Below, in pieces: positions 23,701 through 35,019 of a stretch of DNA of 64,000 nucleotides. Source of the DNA: Gonium pectorale. Taxonomy: Eukaryota > Chlorophyta > Chlorophyceae > Chlamydomonadales > Volvocaceae. Location of the stretch: contig LSYV01000130.1 in NCBI GenBank assembly GCA_001584585.1, positions 146,057-210,056 of the forward strand. Direction: 5' to 3'. Position 1 is the stretch's first letter. The number at the start of each line of letters is the position of its first letter. The notes beneath the pieces are model-generated. The model saw only the letters and a list, made by a program, of their open reading frames with translations. It was not told the origin of the DNA and made no database searches. The translations under genes were made by a program, and so were the position numbers.

Positions 23701-24292
23701 ACCAGAAGTCAAGCTCTCTTAACTCCCCCTTCCAACGCACTGCTTCGTGCTGCCTCGTGCTCCGTCAATCCGCAGGTCGGGCCAGCGGGAAGGCAGCCAC
23801 GTGTTTGAGGTCTTCTTCAACGGCGCGCTGCTGGCGTACAAGGCGGGCGACTTCCAAGTCAGCTTCGAGCTGGTGGGTTTTTATGCCCGCTGACGCTGCG
23901 CCGCGGCAGCCGTCGTTTGCGCAACGCAGGCATGTTGATAGGCGGGTTCTGTAGGCGGGCATGTCTTGAGGGCGCACTCACGCGACGCTGCCTGTTGTGG
24001 CTCGTTAAATACACATGGCGTGGCATAGTTCGCTTCGGTACGACGCCGCTCACGCGCGCTCACGTGTGCGTGAGAGGCTCACCTTCACCTCCCCGTGCCC
24101 ACTGCGCTTGGTGCTTTTATTGCACGGGGAAACGGAGAACGGACTCCCAAGTAAAGCACTGACGGTCCGTCGCCCGCACGCTGCGCCCCTCCTCCGCGCG
24201 CGCAGGTCAACCAGGCCCTGGAGGCGTACCCCGAGCACACCGAGTCGCACGAGCTGCTCAAGCAGCTCAAAGCGCACTTCACCATGCTCTGA
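17771..24292 (+). CDS. BBS8 / TTC8, tetratricopeptide subunit of the BBSome, 12 exons
   Basis: A 543-residue homologue of TTC8, a TPR subunit of the BBSome that adapts membrane proteins for intraflagellar transport. Exons: 17771-17902, 17982-18053, 18705-18800, 19565-19749, 20311-20509, 21083-21304, 21917-22137, 22559-22643, 22829-22963, 23265-23365, 23776-23872, 24206-24292; total length is in frame. Family hallmarks are the N-terminal QVPRPGTSL and repeated RP-T-G words, then GRFVRLGTASL, DWWWKSRLGKCYYQLG, FYTDQPEIALRYYRRLLQMG, NNLGLCCFYASQYDM, WYNIGQ-AVGIGD and the C-terminal KQLKAHFTML. The exon at 21083 carries a Gly/Ala/Gln-rich insertion of about 25 residues after FKSAL that I do not know from other BBS8 proteins. 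Introns are long and repeat-rich, one with a 20-N gap. An extra exon between 18800 and 19565 cannot be excluded. Confidence 0.93.
18903..18931 (+). repeat. Dispersed intronic repeat copy (GGTTGGAAGGCATTCTCAGTAG type)
   Basis: The word GGTTGGAAGGCATTCTCAGT here is nearly repeated at 19863-19885 in the next part of the same intron, and in shorter form near 4641 and 5308 in introns of the raffinose synthase homologue. Shared non-coding words in introns of neighbouring genes suggest small mobile or recombinogenic elements. Confidence 0.55.
20236..20254 (-). repeat. Dispersed intronic repeat copy (ACTCAGTCCGTGGGCAAG type)
   Basis: Read on the minus strand, this is TACTCAGTCCGTGGGCAAG. The same word occurs at 5191-5209 and, less exactly, at 3999-4017 and 6861-6876 on the plus strand, all in introns. 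In every case it is antisense to the gene that contains it. Confidence 0.55.
20696..20715. other. Assembly gap, 20 N
   Basis: A run of 20 N lies in a G-rich intron of BBS8. The flanks contain poly-G tracts, a likely reason for the break. Twenty is likely a placeholder length, so the true size is unknown. Confidence 0.95.
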
Positions 24293-25412
24293 GTGGGCCG
24301 AGTGCCGCACTCGCGAGTGGTCTTGCAGCCTGCCGTGGCGGTGTTTGATTGCTCCGCCAGACAGGCGAGGCCCATAGTGGTGCGGGGTTGTGATTACTTT
24401 GGTTCCTTTTGGCGTGCTTTCTTAAAGGATGGTCACGGGGAACGGCTGCCGAGCAGGCAGGCCGTTTGCTGGTGGGGCGGGGCCGCTCGTAGGGCCGGTT
24501 GCTTGACCTAACTTACTGACGGGCTTTGCCATCGGCTGTGAGCCTCACGCGATTGCCTCGTACTCGGGACTGCTACTGCGGCTTGAATGCGCTGGCCTGG
24601 CATATGTGTATATACATGGTAGGTGGATAAGCGGCGGGCAGCTTGCGGTGCTGCTTCATGCCCATCGGACGTATATTGTTCCTGCGGGCATCGGCGCACA
24701 TTGCGTCGTGTGTGCCCCCGTGGCACTGGACAGAATTGCGCATGTTATGAAGCCATGGTCGCAGGCACTGTAGGGTCTTGGCGATCAAACGCCGTCCTCC
24801 TGTGCCGTATGTAAGAACCAATGAGGAATGCCAGTAACCGGTCGAGTCACTTAGATGGCTTTCTACGTCGGCCCTGAGAGTAGAGGTGCTCGGGGTCTGA
24901 CCCGCGAGCGTTTCGTGGCCGAATCATATTGAGCTGCGCAGGTGTCTCACGCACTGCAGCTGATAGCGCTGCTAGGATACAGACGGCACGGCTGGCCAGC
25001 GGCTGGCCTGGGCATTACGGCGCATAGACCGTGCCATGGAGAAGGGTGCGGTGGTTGACCTGATAGGTGAGATTGCGACCGCTCAGCCACCCGCAGTCCC
25101 TTTCACCTGTTTGCTTCAACCCTCGGCTGCTATATGGGCAAACTCCCCGCTTCCGACTCTTCCGACTACGGTATGCACGACGACCGACCCATAGGTCGCG
25201 GTTTCGCACCGTACACGACAGCGCCATGCTCCCTATGATGTTCTGCATGACGACTATTGCGTACAGTGTGGGCACAACGTGTATCGCTGAAGCGCGTCTT
25301 TAACGCTGGCACACTGTACGCGAGTGAAGCTTCTTCGTTGCCATTGTTGCTCCCGAAACGCTAGTCCTACAACATATTATTGTGGCTATACTTACTTGTA
25401 CATACGATCTAG
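24293..25412. other. Intergenic region BBS8 to rhomboid
   Basis: The first half is probably the BBS8 3' untranslated region, ending after the TGTAA at 24810-24814. The second half should carry the promoter and 5' leader of the rhomboid gene. No open frame here shows a family or consistent splicing. Confidence 0.5.
24810..24814 (+). promoter_or_regulatory. TGTAA poly(A) signal for BBS8
   Basis: TGTAA stands about 520 bases after the BBS8 stop, within the usual range of volvocine 3' untranslated regions. Confidence 0.5.
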
Positions 25413-27852
25413 ATGGCTTGCACGCGCGTTGCTTGCCCTGCTGCGCCCACTGCTTCAACCTGCAGTCAGAAACACAATCTAGCAGTATTTTTACGTAGCC
25501 GAGTGCGCACATGTGCTTCAGGGGGAGCCTGCAGGCGGATGGCCTTTGGCCATGCGGATGCCGCGCCTGGCCCTTCGCAAGCGGGACGCATGCCTCTTTG
25601 TAGAGCGGCGTATGGCTCGTACCCGGCGCCTCAACCAGATGGAGGTGGGCTGGGGACTCGCGCCGACCCGCCGGGACGGCGCCTGGTCCTTGCGTGGTCG
25701 CCGCGAACGTCCCAGGACTGCCGTGCCCTGCATGAAGGATACCATACTCGATGTCGTTGGTTCACGGCTGTGAGCTCTGCCGGTGACAGCCCTGACGCGA
25801 GGGAGCGTTGCCCAACCCGGCCTTGTGTGCGCCCGACAGGGCGCGGCCCGACCGGGGCGCTGGCGGCGCCCGGCAACGGGGTCTTTGTCCTGATGCTCCT
25901 CTGCAGCATCCTCTTCCTGGCGGACTGTGTGCTGCACCTGCCTGGTTGCTCGTCCCTGTACCTCAACCACGCAAGGTGCGGCCGCGGCAGGCATGAACAC
26001 ACCCACTTTACTCCAAATCCACAGCCGACGCTCTCCGTTTACCGCTCTCTATGTACATAGGTAGTTATGATCAGGCTGCTTCAATCAGCAGACTCGATCC
26101 CGTAAATGAAATGAAATGTGCAGTGCACCCATCCCATGGCCGCGGCCCCGTGCCGTGCAGGCCGCACTGGTGGCAGTTTGTGACCCACCTGTTCTGCCAC
26201 GGCAACTTCGCGCACCTTTCCGGCAACCTGTTCAACCTGTGCGTATTCGGCAAGATGGTGGAGGAGACCGAGGGCGCAGGGGGAGTCATCCTGGTCTTCC
26301 TCATCTGCGGCATTGGTGGGTTTCGGGTCATGGGTACAGTGGCGTTAGATCCAACCGAGAAAGCACACCGCTGTCGTGCCATAGCCCGCCCTGGCGCAAA
26401 TGTCAGTTGCATCGCTCTAGAAAGTTGACCGTTAATGGCAGCACATGCTTGGCACGGAGGGGCCTGCGTATGCACCCGCGTTCATAACAATCTTTTTTGC
26501 CGGGCAAGCCCAATCCGATTCGAAGATCTCTTGGGCCTCGCATCACGTCATGACGCTACCGACCAACCGCCGTTCCTGGGGCTCTGCCGTGGTGGCCCCG
26601 TAGGCGCCGCGTTGGCGAGCCTCCTCCTGTTGCCCGCCACCAGCAACGGCCACATCACCGTCTCAGTGGGCGCATCAGGTGCGGCCCCACGTCGGCAGGT
26701 CCCGGCATGAGGACTGGAGACTGCGACCCGCACGCTCATAACAGTCGTTAGCGTTTCATGCAACAAAACCCATGTCCCCTGCTTGGGACGTGAATCTGGT
26801 AACTGAGCGGTCAGCCAGATGAAGCCCACTGCGCCGCCGTGCCACTGTGTTCCCAAAACCGCCTAACACGTCAGCGGTCGGCGCTGATGCTGCCGCCTGC
26901 AGGCGCCATCTTCGGCCTGTTTGCGGTTAGCGTCCTGACCCGCCTGCGCTGGAACCTGAAGCAGCTGCTGGAAGCGGCAGTGCTGGGGCAGTTCGTCGTA
27001 CGGCAGGTGGGTGTGGGGACGGCGTGGGCCGTACCGCAGGGTAGGCGACGAGGACAAGCGAAGCGCACGGGAAACCGTCGGTGTAAGCTCTGGCACCTGG
27101 CTTGCGAGGCTCGCTTCCGCGCGACTGAGAGAACTGGATAAAGAATTGGCATTTAGGTGGGTGCGTGGCCTTGCAGGCGGCCTGACCCGTGATAACGCGT
27201 TTGTCGTCACATTCGTGATAGCGCTCCGCAGTGCTGGCGGTTTTGGGGTTATGGTCAGCGGTCAACTGCATTGGGAGGGGCGCGCCAGCGTGGCCTGCAA
27301 GCGCACATGGCACAGAGACGAAGCCACAGGTGTGCACGCTGTACTCTCCCACCAACGGACCGCAATCGTTGCTTTCGCCATCATCGGATTCCCCATGGGC
27401 TCGCGCATGTGGCATGTTCTCCTCGCGGGTTCAGACGCTCCCATGCGTTCGCGTCGAGCACTTGTCAAGGGGCGCGGCGTGACGCGACACGCCTCCGTTG
27501 CGACTGCCGGGATATTGCAGTGCCAAGTGCACAGCACAGCAGCGGCAAGGGACCCACGAGTGGTGATAACTCTCCCTCCTTGTACGTGTACCAGCTTTCC
27601 TCCTCGCGCCCTGTATGCTCAGTATCCGTGCCCAAGCCCCATTCCGCACCTGCGCGTTGGCGTGTGCGTTTATCCTTGTGTGTGTGTGTTTGACCTCAGG
27701 TTCTGGAGGAGGCCAAGCACCAGGTGACTGGGGGCCTCATGGTCGGCGGGCTGGCAGTGTCCCACGCCGCGCACCTGGCCGGAGCCGCAGTGGGGGTGCT
27801 CCTGGTCCTGCTGCTGCAACGGCTGCCCGGAGGCCAGCCCGAACGAATCTAG
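25413..27852 (+). CDS. Rhomboid-family intramembrane serine protease, plastid RBL11 type
   Basis: Predicted 349-residue multi-pass membrane protein most like the Arabidopsis chloroplast rhomboid RBL11. Exons: 25413-25975, 26161-26315, 26604-26678, 26903-27006, 27700-27852. Visible features: a hydrophobic first segment (GVFVLMLLCSILFLADCVL), RPHWWQFVTHLFCHGNFAHL, the HLxxN-type box HLSGNLFNL, the catalytic serine in VGASGAIFG and the catalytic histidine region HAAHLAGAAVG in the last membrane span. The N-terminal 130 residues are Arg/Ala/Ser/Thr-rich and could be a transit peptide, but this part is the least certain: an acceptor at 25838-25839 would allow the second half of exon 1 to start there and use different upstream exons. 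The active-site dyad is present, so a working protease is likely; its substrate is unknown. Confidence 0.8.
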
Positions 27853-28835
27853 GACAACCAATGGAGGGGACCGGGAGCCGCGCATAGGCGCGGTCACGAG
27901 CAAGTATGTAGCTTGCTCGCTTGGTGCGAGCTGGTGTCGCCGACACTTTACGGAAGTGCTGCGATATGGAATTGCCGACACAGTATCGGAAGTGAGTCTT
28001 CGGCCATTTGTTGTTGCTTGTGCTCGTCTTTGCAGAAGGGTGGGCGGGGTGCGCTGGCATGACTGAAGATGCCAGCCACGCTGTGGCGCTGACACGCGCA
28101 CGGCGTCCACGCCGTTGCGCAGGGAAGTCCTTTGCTGTCCGCTTGTCGGTTAATGGTGGCGCGCTTGGATATATACATTTGTGGCCGCGGCGGTGCTAGT
28201 AAGCAAGGCAGGAGATGCTGGTATGTGGAGTGCCCACAGGAGCTGTGTCTAGCAGCGCGTTTATGCCGTAACGTTCATAAGGTATTGAACAAGTCTTGCA
28301 AATGTACGAGTACAACGCTATCGCACAATGGTGTTCGTGCTCTGCAAGAGGCGTGCGGGAGCGGGGGTATTACGGGAGTTACGGGTAGGGGACAGTAAGG
28401 GGAGAGGAGCGCGCATAGGACCAGCACGACACAGGCAGGACGGCCACAACAGAACGGCCCAGCGGAAAGTGGTCTGTCAAGCGCGTCGCGGGACTTGATT
28501 AGTGTACCTGGAGTGTATTGGGACTGGTTTTGCCGTACCATGTACGCAAGTGAGCCTCAAGGTCGTGCTTTTCCCAAGCAGGCGAAATACTCATACCAAC
28601 GCAATGGCGAACCTGTAATACCATCGTCGCTCAAGTTGATAACCCCGAACTCCATAACCCCGCTACACTGACATTGACCGACCTGCCAGGCTATACAAGA
28701 GCCTTTCTATACATAGTGTCCAATCCTTGTCTGCTGCTGCTGCTGTCCTGTAGCGAGGCCCGACCAGTAACCGGCGTGCTGAACCTTGCGACCAGTGAGC
28801 CCTATGATGTAGAAGAATGCCACTGAAATCTCATC
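27853..28835. other. Intergenic region rhomboid to receptor-like kinase
   Basis: Nearly 1 kb without a supportable gene. A TGTAA at about 28613-28617 is a candidate poly(A) signal for the rhomboid. Composition is closer to even base content than the coding exons. It should also contain the promoter of the receptor-like kinase gene. Confidence 0.45.
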
Positions 28836-31800
28836 ATGGCCAGGAAATCCCAATGGCGCCCTGGCGTCCTGGCGCCCTGCACGCTACTGGCGCTCCTGAC
28901 GCTCCTGCGGGTGGGCGGCTCCTTGTAATAGAGCTTATATTGAGCAATTGCATGCGGCTTTTGCTCGGCGTCCGGCCGTGGGGCGTGGTGCTGCAGCCGA
29001 ATTCGTAGACATTGCTTTTGTCGCTGGCGTCTTGCGTACGCGGCTGGCTTGCGTTGTGAGCTGTACTTGAAGCAACCGCGACGCCCCACATGCATCTCTT
29101 TCCCGTCTCGTCTCTGCATCCTCAGGGCATCGGCGGGCAGTCCCCAGCCCCGGCACCCTCACCTGCGCCCCAGCCCTCGCCTCTGCCCTCGCCACCTCGA
29201 CCCGCGGAGACATTCCTGGCTCAAACCGGTTCGCCTGATGCTCCCGATGCGGATTCGGGGGCGGACCACGTGGACACGATCCTGCAGTTGACGGGGCTGA
29301 CGCGGCGGGACTCGTGCTCCCACCTGTCGGCCGCCTTCCTCGACCTCCTCGACAGCGGCAGCGGCGTGTGGTCGCGTAACCAGCTCTGCTACCTTCAGGA
29401 GCAGCCGGCTCAGCCGCAGCCGCAAGGGGCCGGCGCGTTGCCGAGCTCCGCGCAGGGGCTGCAGCACTTTGCCCTGAGCGCCGTGCTGCCCAGCCCCACC
29501 GCCGCGGAGACGGTCCTCCGCCGGCTCGGCCGCCAGCGCGGCGCCGACATCCAGACCTTTCTGATCAGCGCCGGCGTCCCATGCGGGCGCGAGCTGGTTG
29601 CCACCACCCTCACGGGCGACCCAGATGCCGCCACGCCCCTCACCATGTACACCTACTCGTGCACGGGAGCCGTCTCCGTCGCCGGCGCCAGGCCGCGCGC
29701 GCTGCCGGCCCTGTGCTGCGAGGCCGCGCCGCCGCCCAAGCGGCCCAGGCCGCCACACCCGCCGCCGCTGCTGCCGCCCTGGCTGCCGCAACAGCCGCCG
29801 GCCGCCGCCCTGCGGCTCGCGGGCAGCAGCGGTGGCGGCGGCAGCAGCGTCGCGAAGCTGTCGACGTACTCGACCGAGCTGGATTCACCGCTCGCGCTGT
29901 CCCGCCCGTCGCAGCGGCCGTCTACGCGACCGCCGCCGTCACCGGCGAAGGTCAAGATCGCGCAGCCTCAGCTCACGCTGTTTGTCATGACGGAGCCGCA
30001 CCGACTGTCGTGCGCCAAGCTCGTCGCGGCCTGCGAGACGCTGTCGCAGCCGTACGGCCTGAGCGGCGGCAACTTCACGTGCCGTGCCAGCAACGACCCG
30101 ACCGCGCCGCACGCGGCGCTATACGGCAGCGAGGTGCCGTACATGGTTGTCGCCGTGGAGTGGCGGCAGCGGCAGTTCAGCCGGGAACTGCGGCGGCTGA
30201 ACGCCTCCCTCACGAGCAGCGTCCAGGTGTTTGCGAGCCTGGGTCTGGTGCCGTGCGACACTGAGATCCGGGCCATGCTTCTGGGGGCCTCGGGCTCCGT
30301 CCAGCGCCACGACTCCTTCGGCTGCCTCGGGACCTTCCCTGCCGCCTACAACGCGCAGCTAGTGCAGCAGGGCCTGCACGTCATTCTGCGAACCAGCTTC
30401 TGCTGCCGACCGCCCCCGCCGCCAGTCAAGTCGCCGCCTCCGCCGGCAGCGCCCTGGCCATGGGATGCCACGCCACCCGGGGTCCTGCCGGCCCCTTCAC
30501 CGCCGGGCCTGCCCCCCGGCGCGTCCTGGGTGCCGCCTCCGTTGGGGCTGGCTCCCCGGCCGCCCCCGCCGCCACCACCACCTCCGCCTCCGCCGCCTCC
30601 GCCTCCGCCACGGGTCAAACGGCCACCGCCTAGCCCATCGCCCACTCAGCTGTCGCCACCGCCTCCAGCGTGGGTGGGTGGCGACGTCGGCGCCGGCGGG
30701 CCGCCTCCTCAGCCTGCCCTGGACGAGCAGGTTGCGCCGTCAACGGCGGCCACCCAAGGTTCGTGATCGGTTTGGCGTCGGGGCTCGGTGTGTGGCACGT
30801 GTGTCGGCTCCAGGCTTGTCGTTGCATAACCTGCTCAGGACCCAACCACACGCGCGCCTCCTGCTCCCGTGGTGTTCACCGTACATCACCCTCGTCTCTC
30901 GACCTCCTCGCATCTCCTCTTGCGCACCCTCGCAGGATCACCTGGGCTCACTCGCAAGGGCACGATCATTATAGGCATCTTGGCGGCGACGGTTGCGGCC
31001 TCCATGGTTGTAATCGCCGTCGTGTTCAGCCTCCGGCGGCGCCAGGTTTCCGCTTTAGCATCTGCCAACGCCAAGCCAGCCGGCGGCGGGGGCGGCGGCC
31101 CTGGCACCGCTGCAGGCGGCGCAGCCCTTGGGCTAGGTGGGGAGGCCCCGTCCCTTGGTAAAGCGGTGCTCGAATCGCTGTGGTCAGCGCTGGTGCCGTA
31201 CTCCTCGGTCGTCGCAGCGCAGGCCCCGAGCCCAGCCGACGGCCCTGTTGCCCAGGGCGCGGCGGCCGCGGGCGAAACAAGCCTGGAATTCTCCTCCTCT
31301 GGCAGCACCAGCAGCGGCAGCGAGGAGAGCATGCGAGGCCGATGGGCCGTGACGCTGCCGTCGGCGGCCCTCGGCGCAGGCCAGGGACGCAGCCTGGCAG
31401 CGATTCTGCCCGCCGGCGACAGCGTCGCCATTGTTCGCACCGTCTCGCCGCCCTTCCGCGCCGCGCAGCCTGCGCGCGCCGCCGGAGCCCCTACGGATGC
31501 CGTGGCCGCCGGCGATGAGGACTGCTTCGAAGCCATGGACGTGTTCCGAAACGCCGCGGCGGCGTACCTCTGCCTCTCAAATCCGGGCAGCGCTGCGCCC
31601 TCGGCCCCGGGCGGCCTCGTAGCGGCGGCAGCTGCCAATGCGCCGCCGCCGGGCTACTCCCAGCCGTGGCAGCGGTACGGCCCCGGCACGGCGGTCCCCG
31701 GCACCGCTCCCGACGACGGGCTGCCACAGCTGCCGGCGCCGCCACCGCCGGCGCCGCTGCCGCCCTACCCACCTGCGCGAGATCGGGCCGGCTGCGTCGA

Positions 31801-34800
31801 CGAGGCCCGGGAGGTTACCCTGATGGAGCTCTTTAACCAGTCACCCCTGGCCGGCGCCTTCCTCGCCACCCCTCCGGGCAGCGAGGGCGGCGCCCCGCCG
31901 TCGCCGCCATCGCAACAGCGCGCCGCGGCCCCCGCACAGCAGTCGGCGGTGCAAGGCAGCCCGGCGGCGGCCCTGGAGCGGCTCTCGGTGCAGCTGGCCC
32001 TAAACATCGACCGCCTGTCCCGTCGCCTGGAGGTTCAGGCGGAGGCGTCAGGGTCAGCGTCCCACGCCGGCGTCGGCGTCGATTTGAAGGCAGCGGAGAG
32101 CACAGCGGCAACTACTGCGGCTGCGGCCGCCGCAGCCCCACTCCCGCTCCAGCCTGGCGCAGGTGCTGGATCCGGCCCCGGAGCCGCAGGGCCGCAGAGG
32201 CTGCAGCGCTGGCGGACGTACTCTGAGGGGGCGGATGGCCAGGGTTGCGCTGCTGGGAGCCGTCTCGCCGCGGGGTTCGCAGCCGCAGCGGGCTGGGCAG
32301 GAACCCGACAGCGAGTCCACGGGCGTCGCCTCGGGATCGGGCGTCTCGACGGCGCAGTCGTCCCTCCGTTGGACGCAGACAACCGCCGCCGGCGGCCTCT
32401 CGGAGACGGGCACGGGCGCGGGCCTGTCACCCTGCACGTCGCTGCCCGCGACGGTCGCAGCAACGGGCGTTGCTGCCGGACAGGCCAGGGCAGGGGTGCC
32501 GCCTGCCCTCCACCAGGCGTCGCCGCTGCCGTCTAGGGCCTCGGGGCAGGATGGCGCAGCCGTGCCTGAAACGCATGGAACTTCGACGGGGCCGACACCG
32601 CGTAGGACCGGGACGCTGGCGCCCGCTGCGGTGGCTCCGGTTGGTTTCGCGGAGCCGCCCCAGCTGCCGCAGCCGCAGCAGGGAGGCTCAGGCCGCCCCA
32701 AGCTGCCGCTGACGGGCCCCGGACTGGACATCTCGCCGCGGGAGCTCCGGATCCACACCGATGGCCTCCTGGTGAGCCTGGTTTGCCGGTGCCGGTGACA
32801 CTTGCTGTCCCTGGGCAGGCTGTCCCGTTTGTGAGGCCGCGGTTGGCCGCAGCTGCGCATGTGTCTCTGTGCTTGCCGTTTCAACATGCGAATCACGGTT
32901 GCGCACTGCTTTGAAAAAAAAGCCTCCTTACAGCATGCGAGCGAGCACACGCGCTATCGCGGCAAGGTGCCCTGCTAAAAGGCGCGAACCTCCTGCATTT
33001 TCCCGACCCTGCCGAGTCCCTGACCCCGTTCTCTCCACTCTGCAGGGCGCCGGCGCGTTCGGCTCCGTGTACCGGGGCTCCTACCGCGGCCAGCCGGTGG
33101 CCATTAAGGTGCTGCACCACCTGACGCTGGCCGTGGCTGCGGGCGGGCCCGCCGGGCTGGGCGGCGCGTCGTCGTCGCTGCAGGACCGCGACGTGGAATC
33201 GTTCCGGCAAGAGATTGCCATCCTGTGCAACCTGCAGGTGCGTGCTGTTCACCCACTGACGTCGCGATGGTGGTACGGAGCCCGCACGCTTGTAATGGCC
33301 TCGGTTACCTGACCGCTGCTTGCGCCTCGCGCGTTGCACCGTGCTACTCGCCCTTCTCGGCTGTGCGTTCGTAGTTTGGTTCGGTTTGGACCGCGCGCCT
33401 GTACCTGATTCCGCCGGCCCCCGTGCGGCCATTCATCGTCGTCAACCCCGCAGCACCCCAACATCGTGCGCGTGCTGGGCGGTTGCGCGCACGCGGGGCA
33501 CCCCTTCCTGGTGATGGAGCTAATGCCGCGCTGCCTGCACAACGTCATCCACTCCGCCACCGAGCGGTTGGGGCTGGGCGAGGCGCTGCGCATCGCCACC
33601 GATGTGGCGCGCGGCCTGGCGCACCTGCACCCCGCCATCGTGCACCGCGATCTTAAGCCCGCCAACATCCTCATGGACTCCGCGGGTGAGGTGGTGGATA
33701 GGGCGGGAGTGCGGGTGTGGCAGCAAGTGCAGCGCAGACCTATTCATTGTGGTGTTCCGGCACCTTGGTGGACTTCGGCGGGGCGCGGGAGGGAGCCCGG
33801 ATTGCATCAGGGCAGGGTGCGGGACCGTCTCGCCCTGTTGCATGGCGGCCTGATAGGCGGGCGCGAGTGCAGTGGCCCGCGACGCAGGGACTCCTGTATG
33901 CATTGCGTTAGAACTTGCTTTACGTGCTGTGAGCCACTCGGGTCGGCTCTGGGCGTTACACCGCATGGTGTGGCAGCGGTTCGTGACGAATACGTGTGCG
34001 CGCCTCGTCCTTCCGCAGGAACTAGCAAGATCTCGGACTTCGGCCTGGCGCGGTGAGCATCCCTTAGAATGATTGCCCGCCGAGGTCATGATACCGATAG
34101 TTTATGTTGCATGCAGCTAGCAAGCTTGGTGCTTGGTCGGCCTGCTCAAAGTAGCGTCAACCAGCTTGCGGTCTGACAGTGCTACTGTCTCGCTCAGCTC
34201 GTTCTTGTTTTACCCCTGACTCTTGCTACCGGTGCCCATTTAACTGCCCGCCAGATACCATCTCAAGCCGTACATCAGCACGCAGCAACCCGATGCCGGG
34301 TCTGTGGCCTACATGGCGCCTGAAGGTCCGTTCAGGGTTCGGCAGGTTCCGGTCGGGATAGTCAGTGCCCTAAAAGGAGCAGAATGCAGGCAAGCAACTA
34401 TGACTTTAATGTACGCGATCAGCACAATTGTTTGCTCGCACTCTGTCTTGAGAACGCTGTTTATAAATGTAACACACTTGGCGTAAAGTGCGGTCGTGCC
34501 TCGGTACCCTCAGGATTTGACCCTGCGATCGGACGTCTCTCCGCCAAGTGTGACGTCTACAGGTAGGCACCCGTGGGGAACAGTGCTGCACTTCACTATC
34601 CTGACCCATTCCTGATGCGCCGACGTCTTTGTCCACCTTGCCACCGCAACCACTGGCATAGTGATTATTGAAAACTTGGTGGTGCTCGCCAACCGACAAC
34701 GTATTCAATCCTCCTCACCCGTAGCTTTGGAGTGCTGCTGTGGGAGCTGCTAACGCAAGAGCATCCCTGGGGCGGCGACAGCAACGTCGCCATCATCTAC

Positions 34801-35019
34801 CGCGTCGCAGTGCACCGCATGCGCCTGCCTGTGCCCACCGACCCGCGGGTCTGTCCACCCCGCCTGGCGGCGCTGCTGGACGCCTGCATGTCGTACCTTC
34901 CCGCCGACCGGCCCAACATGCGGGACGTCTTGGCGGAGCTCCAGGATATGTCTCGACTCCTGGCAGTGGACGACAAGGAAGCGCCCCGACAGGCCAGCAC
35001 AGCACTACCTCCTAGGTAG
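28836..35019 (+). CDS. Receptor-like TKL protein kinase with duplicated Cys-rich ectodomain
   Basis: Nine exons: 28836-28910, 29126-30758, 30936-32771, 33046-33237, 33454-33685, 34019-34052, 34255-34325, 34514-34562, 34725-35019; about 1,471 residues. Exon 1 encodes a signal peptide (CTLLALLTLLR). The ectodomain has two units, about 76-223 and 306-452, each with the order C, C, VPC, C, CC, each followed by a Pro-rich segment; the second is a long polyproline spacer. One membrane span (about 578-600, GTIIIGILAATVAASMVVIA) precedes a Gly/Ala/Pro-rich cytosolic linker and a kinase domain with GAGAFGSVYRG, VAIKV, HRDLKPANIL, SDFGLAR, VAYMAPE and DVYSFGVLLWELL. All key catalytic residues are present, so it should be active. 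The reading frame of exon 3 shifts near the G run at about 32228-32232: one base fewer restores it, so an assembly error, allele or missed intron is likely. Ligand and pathway are unknown. Confidence 0.82.

Noticed and set aside
29159..29791. 210-codon minus-strand frame opposite the receptor kinase ectodomain
   Set aside because: It is the GC-rich shadow of the plus-strand exon, Arg/Gly-rich and without a family.
30886..31638. 250-codon minus-strand frame opposite the kinase linker
   Set aside because: Shadow of the Ala/Pro-rich plus-strand exon; the plus frame has the membrane span and joins by splicing on both sides.
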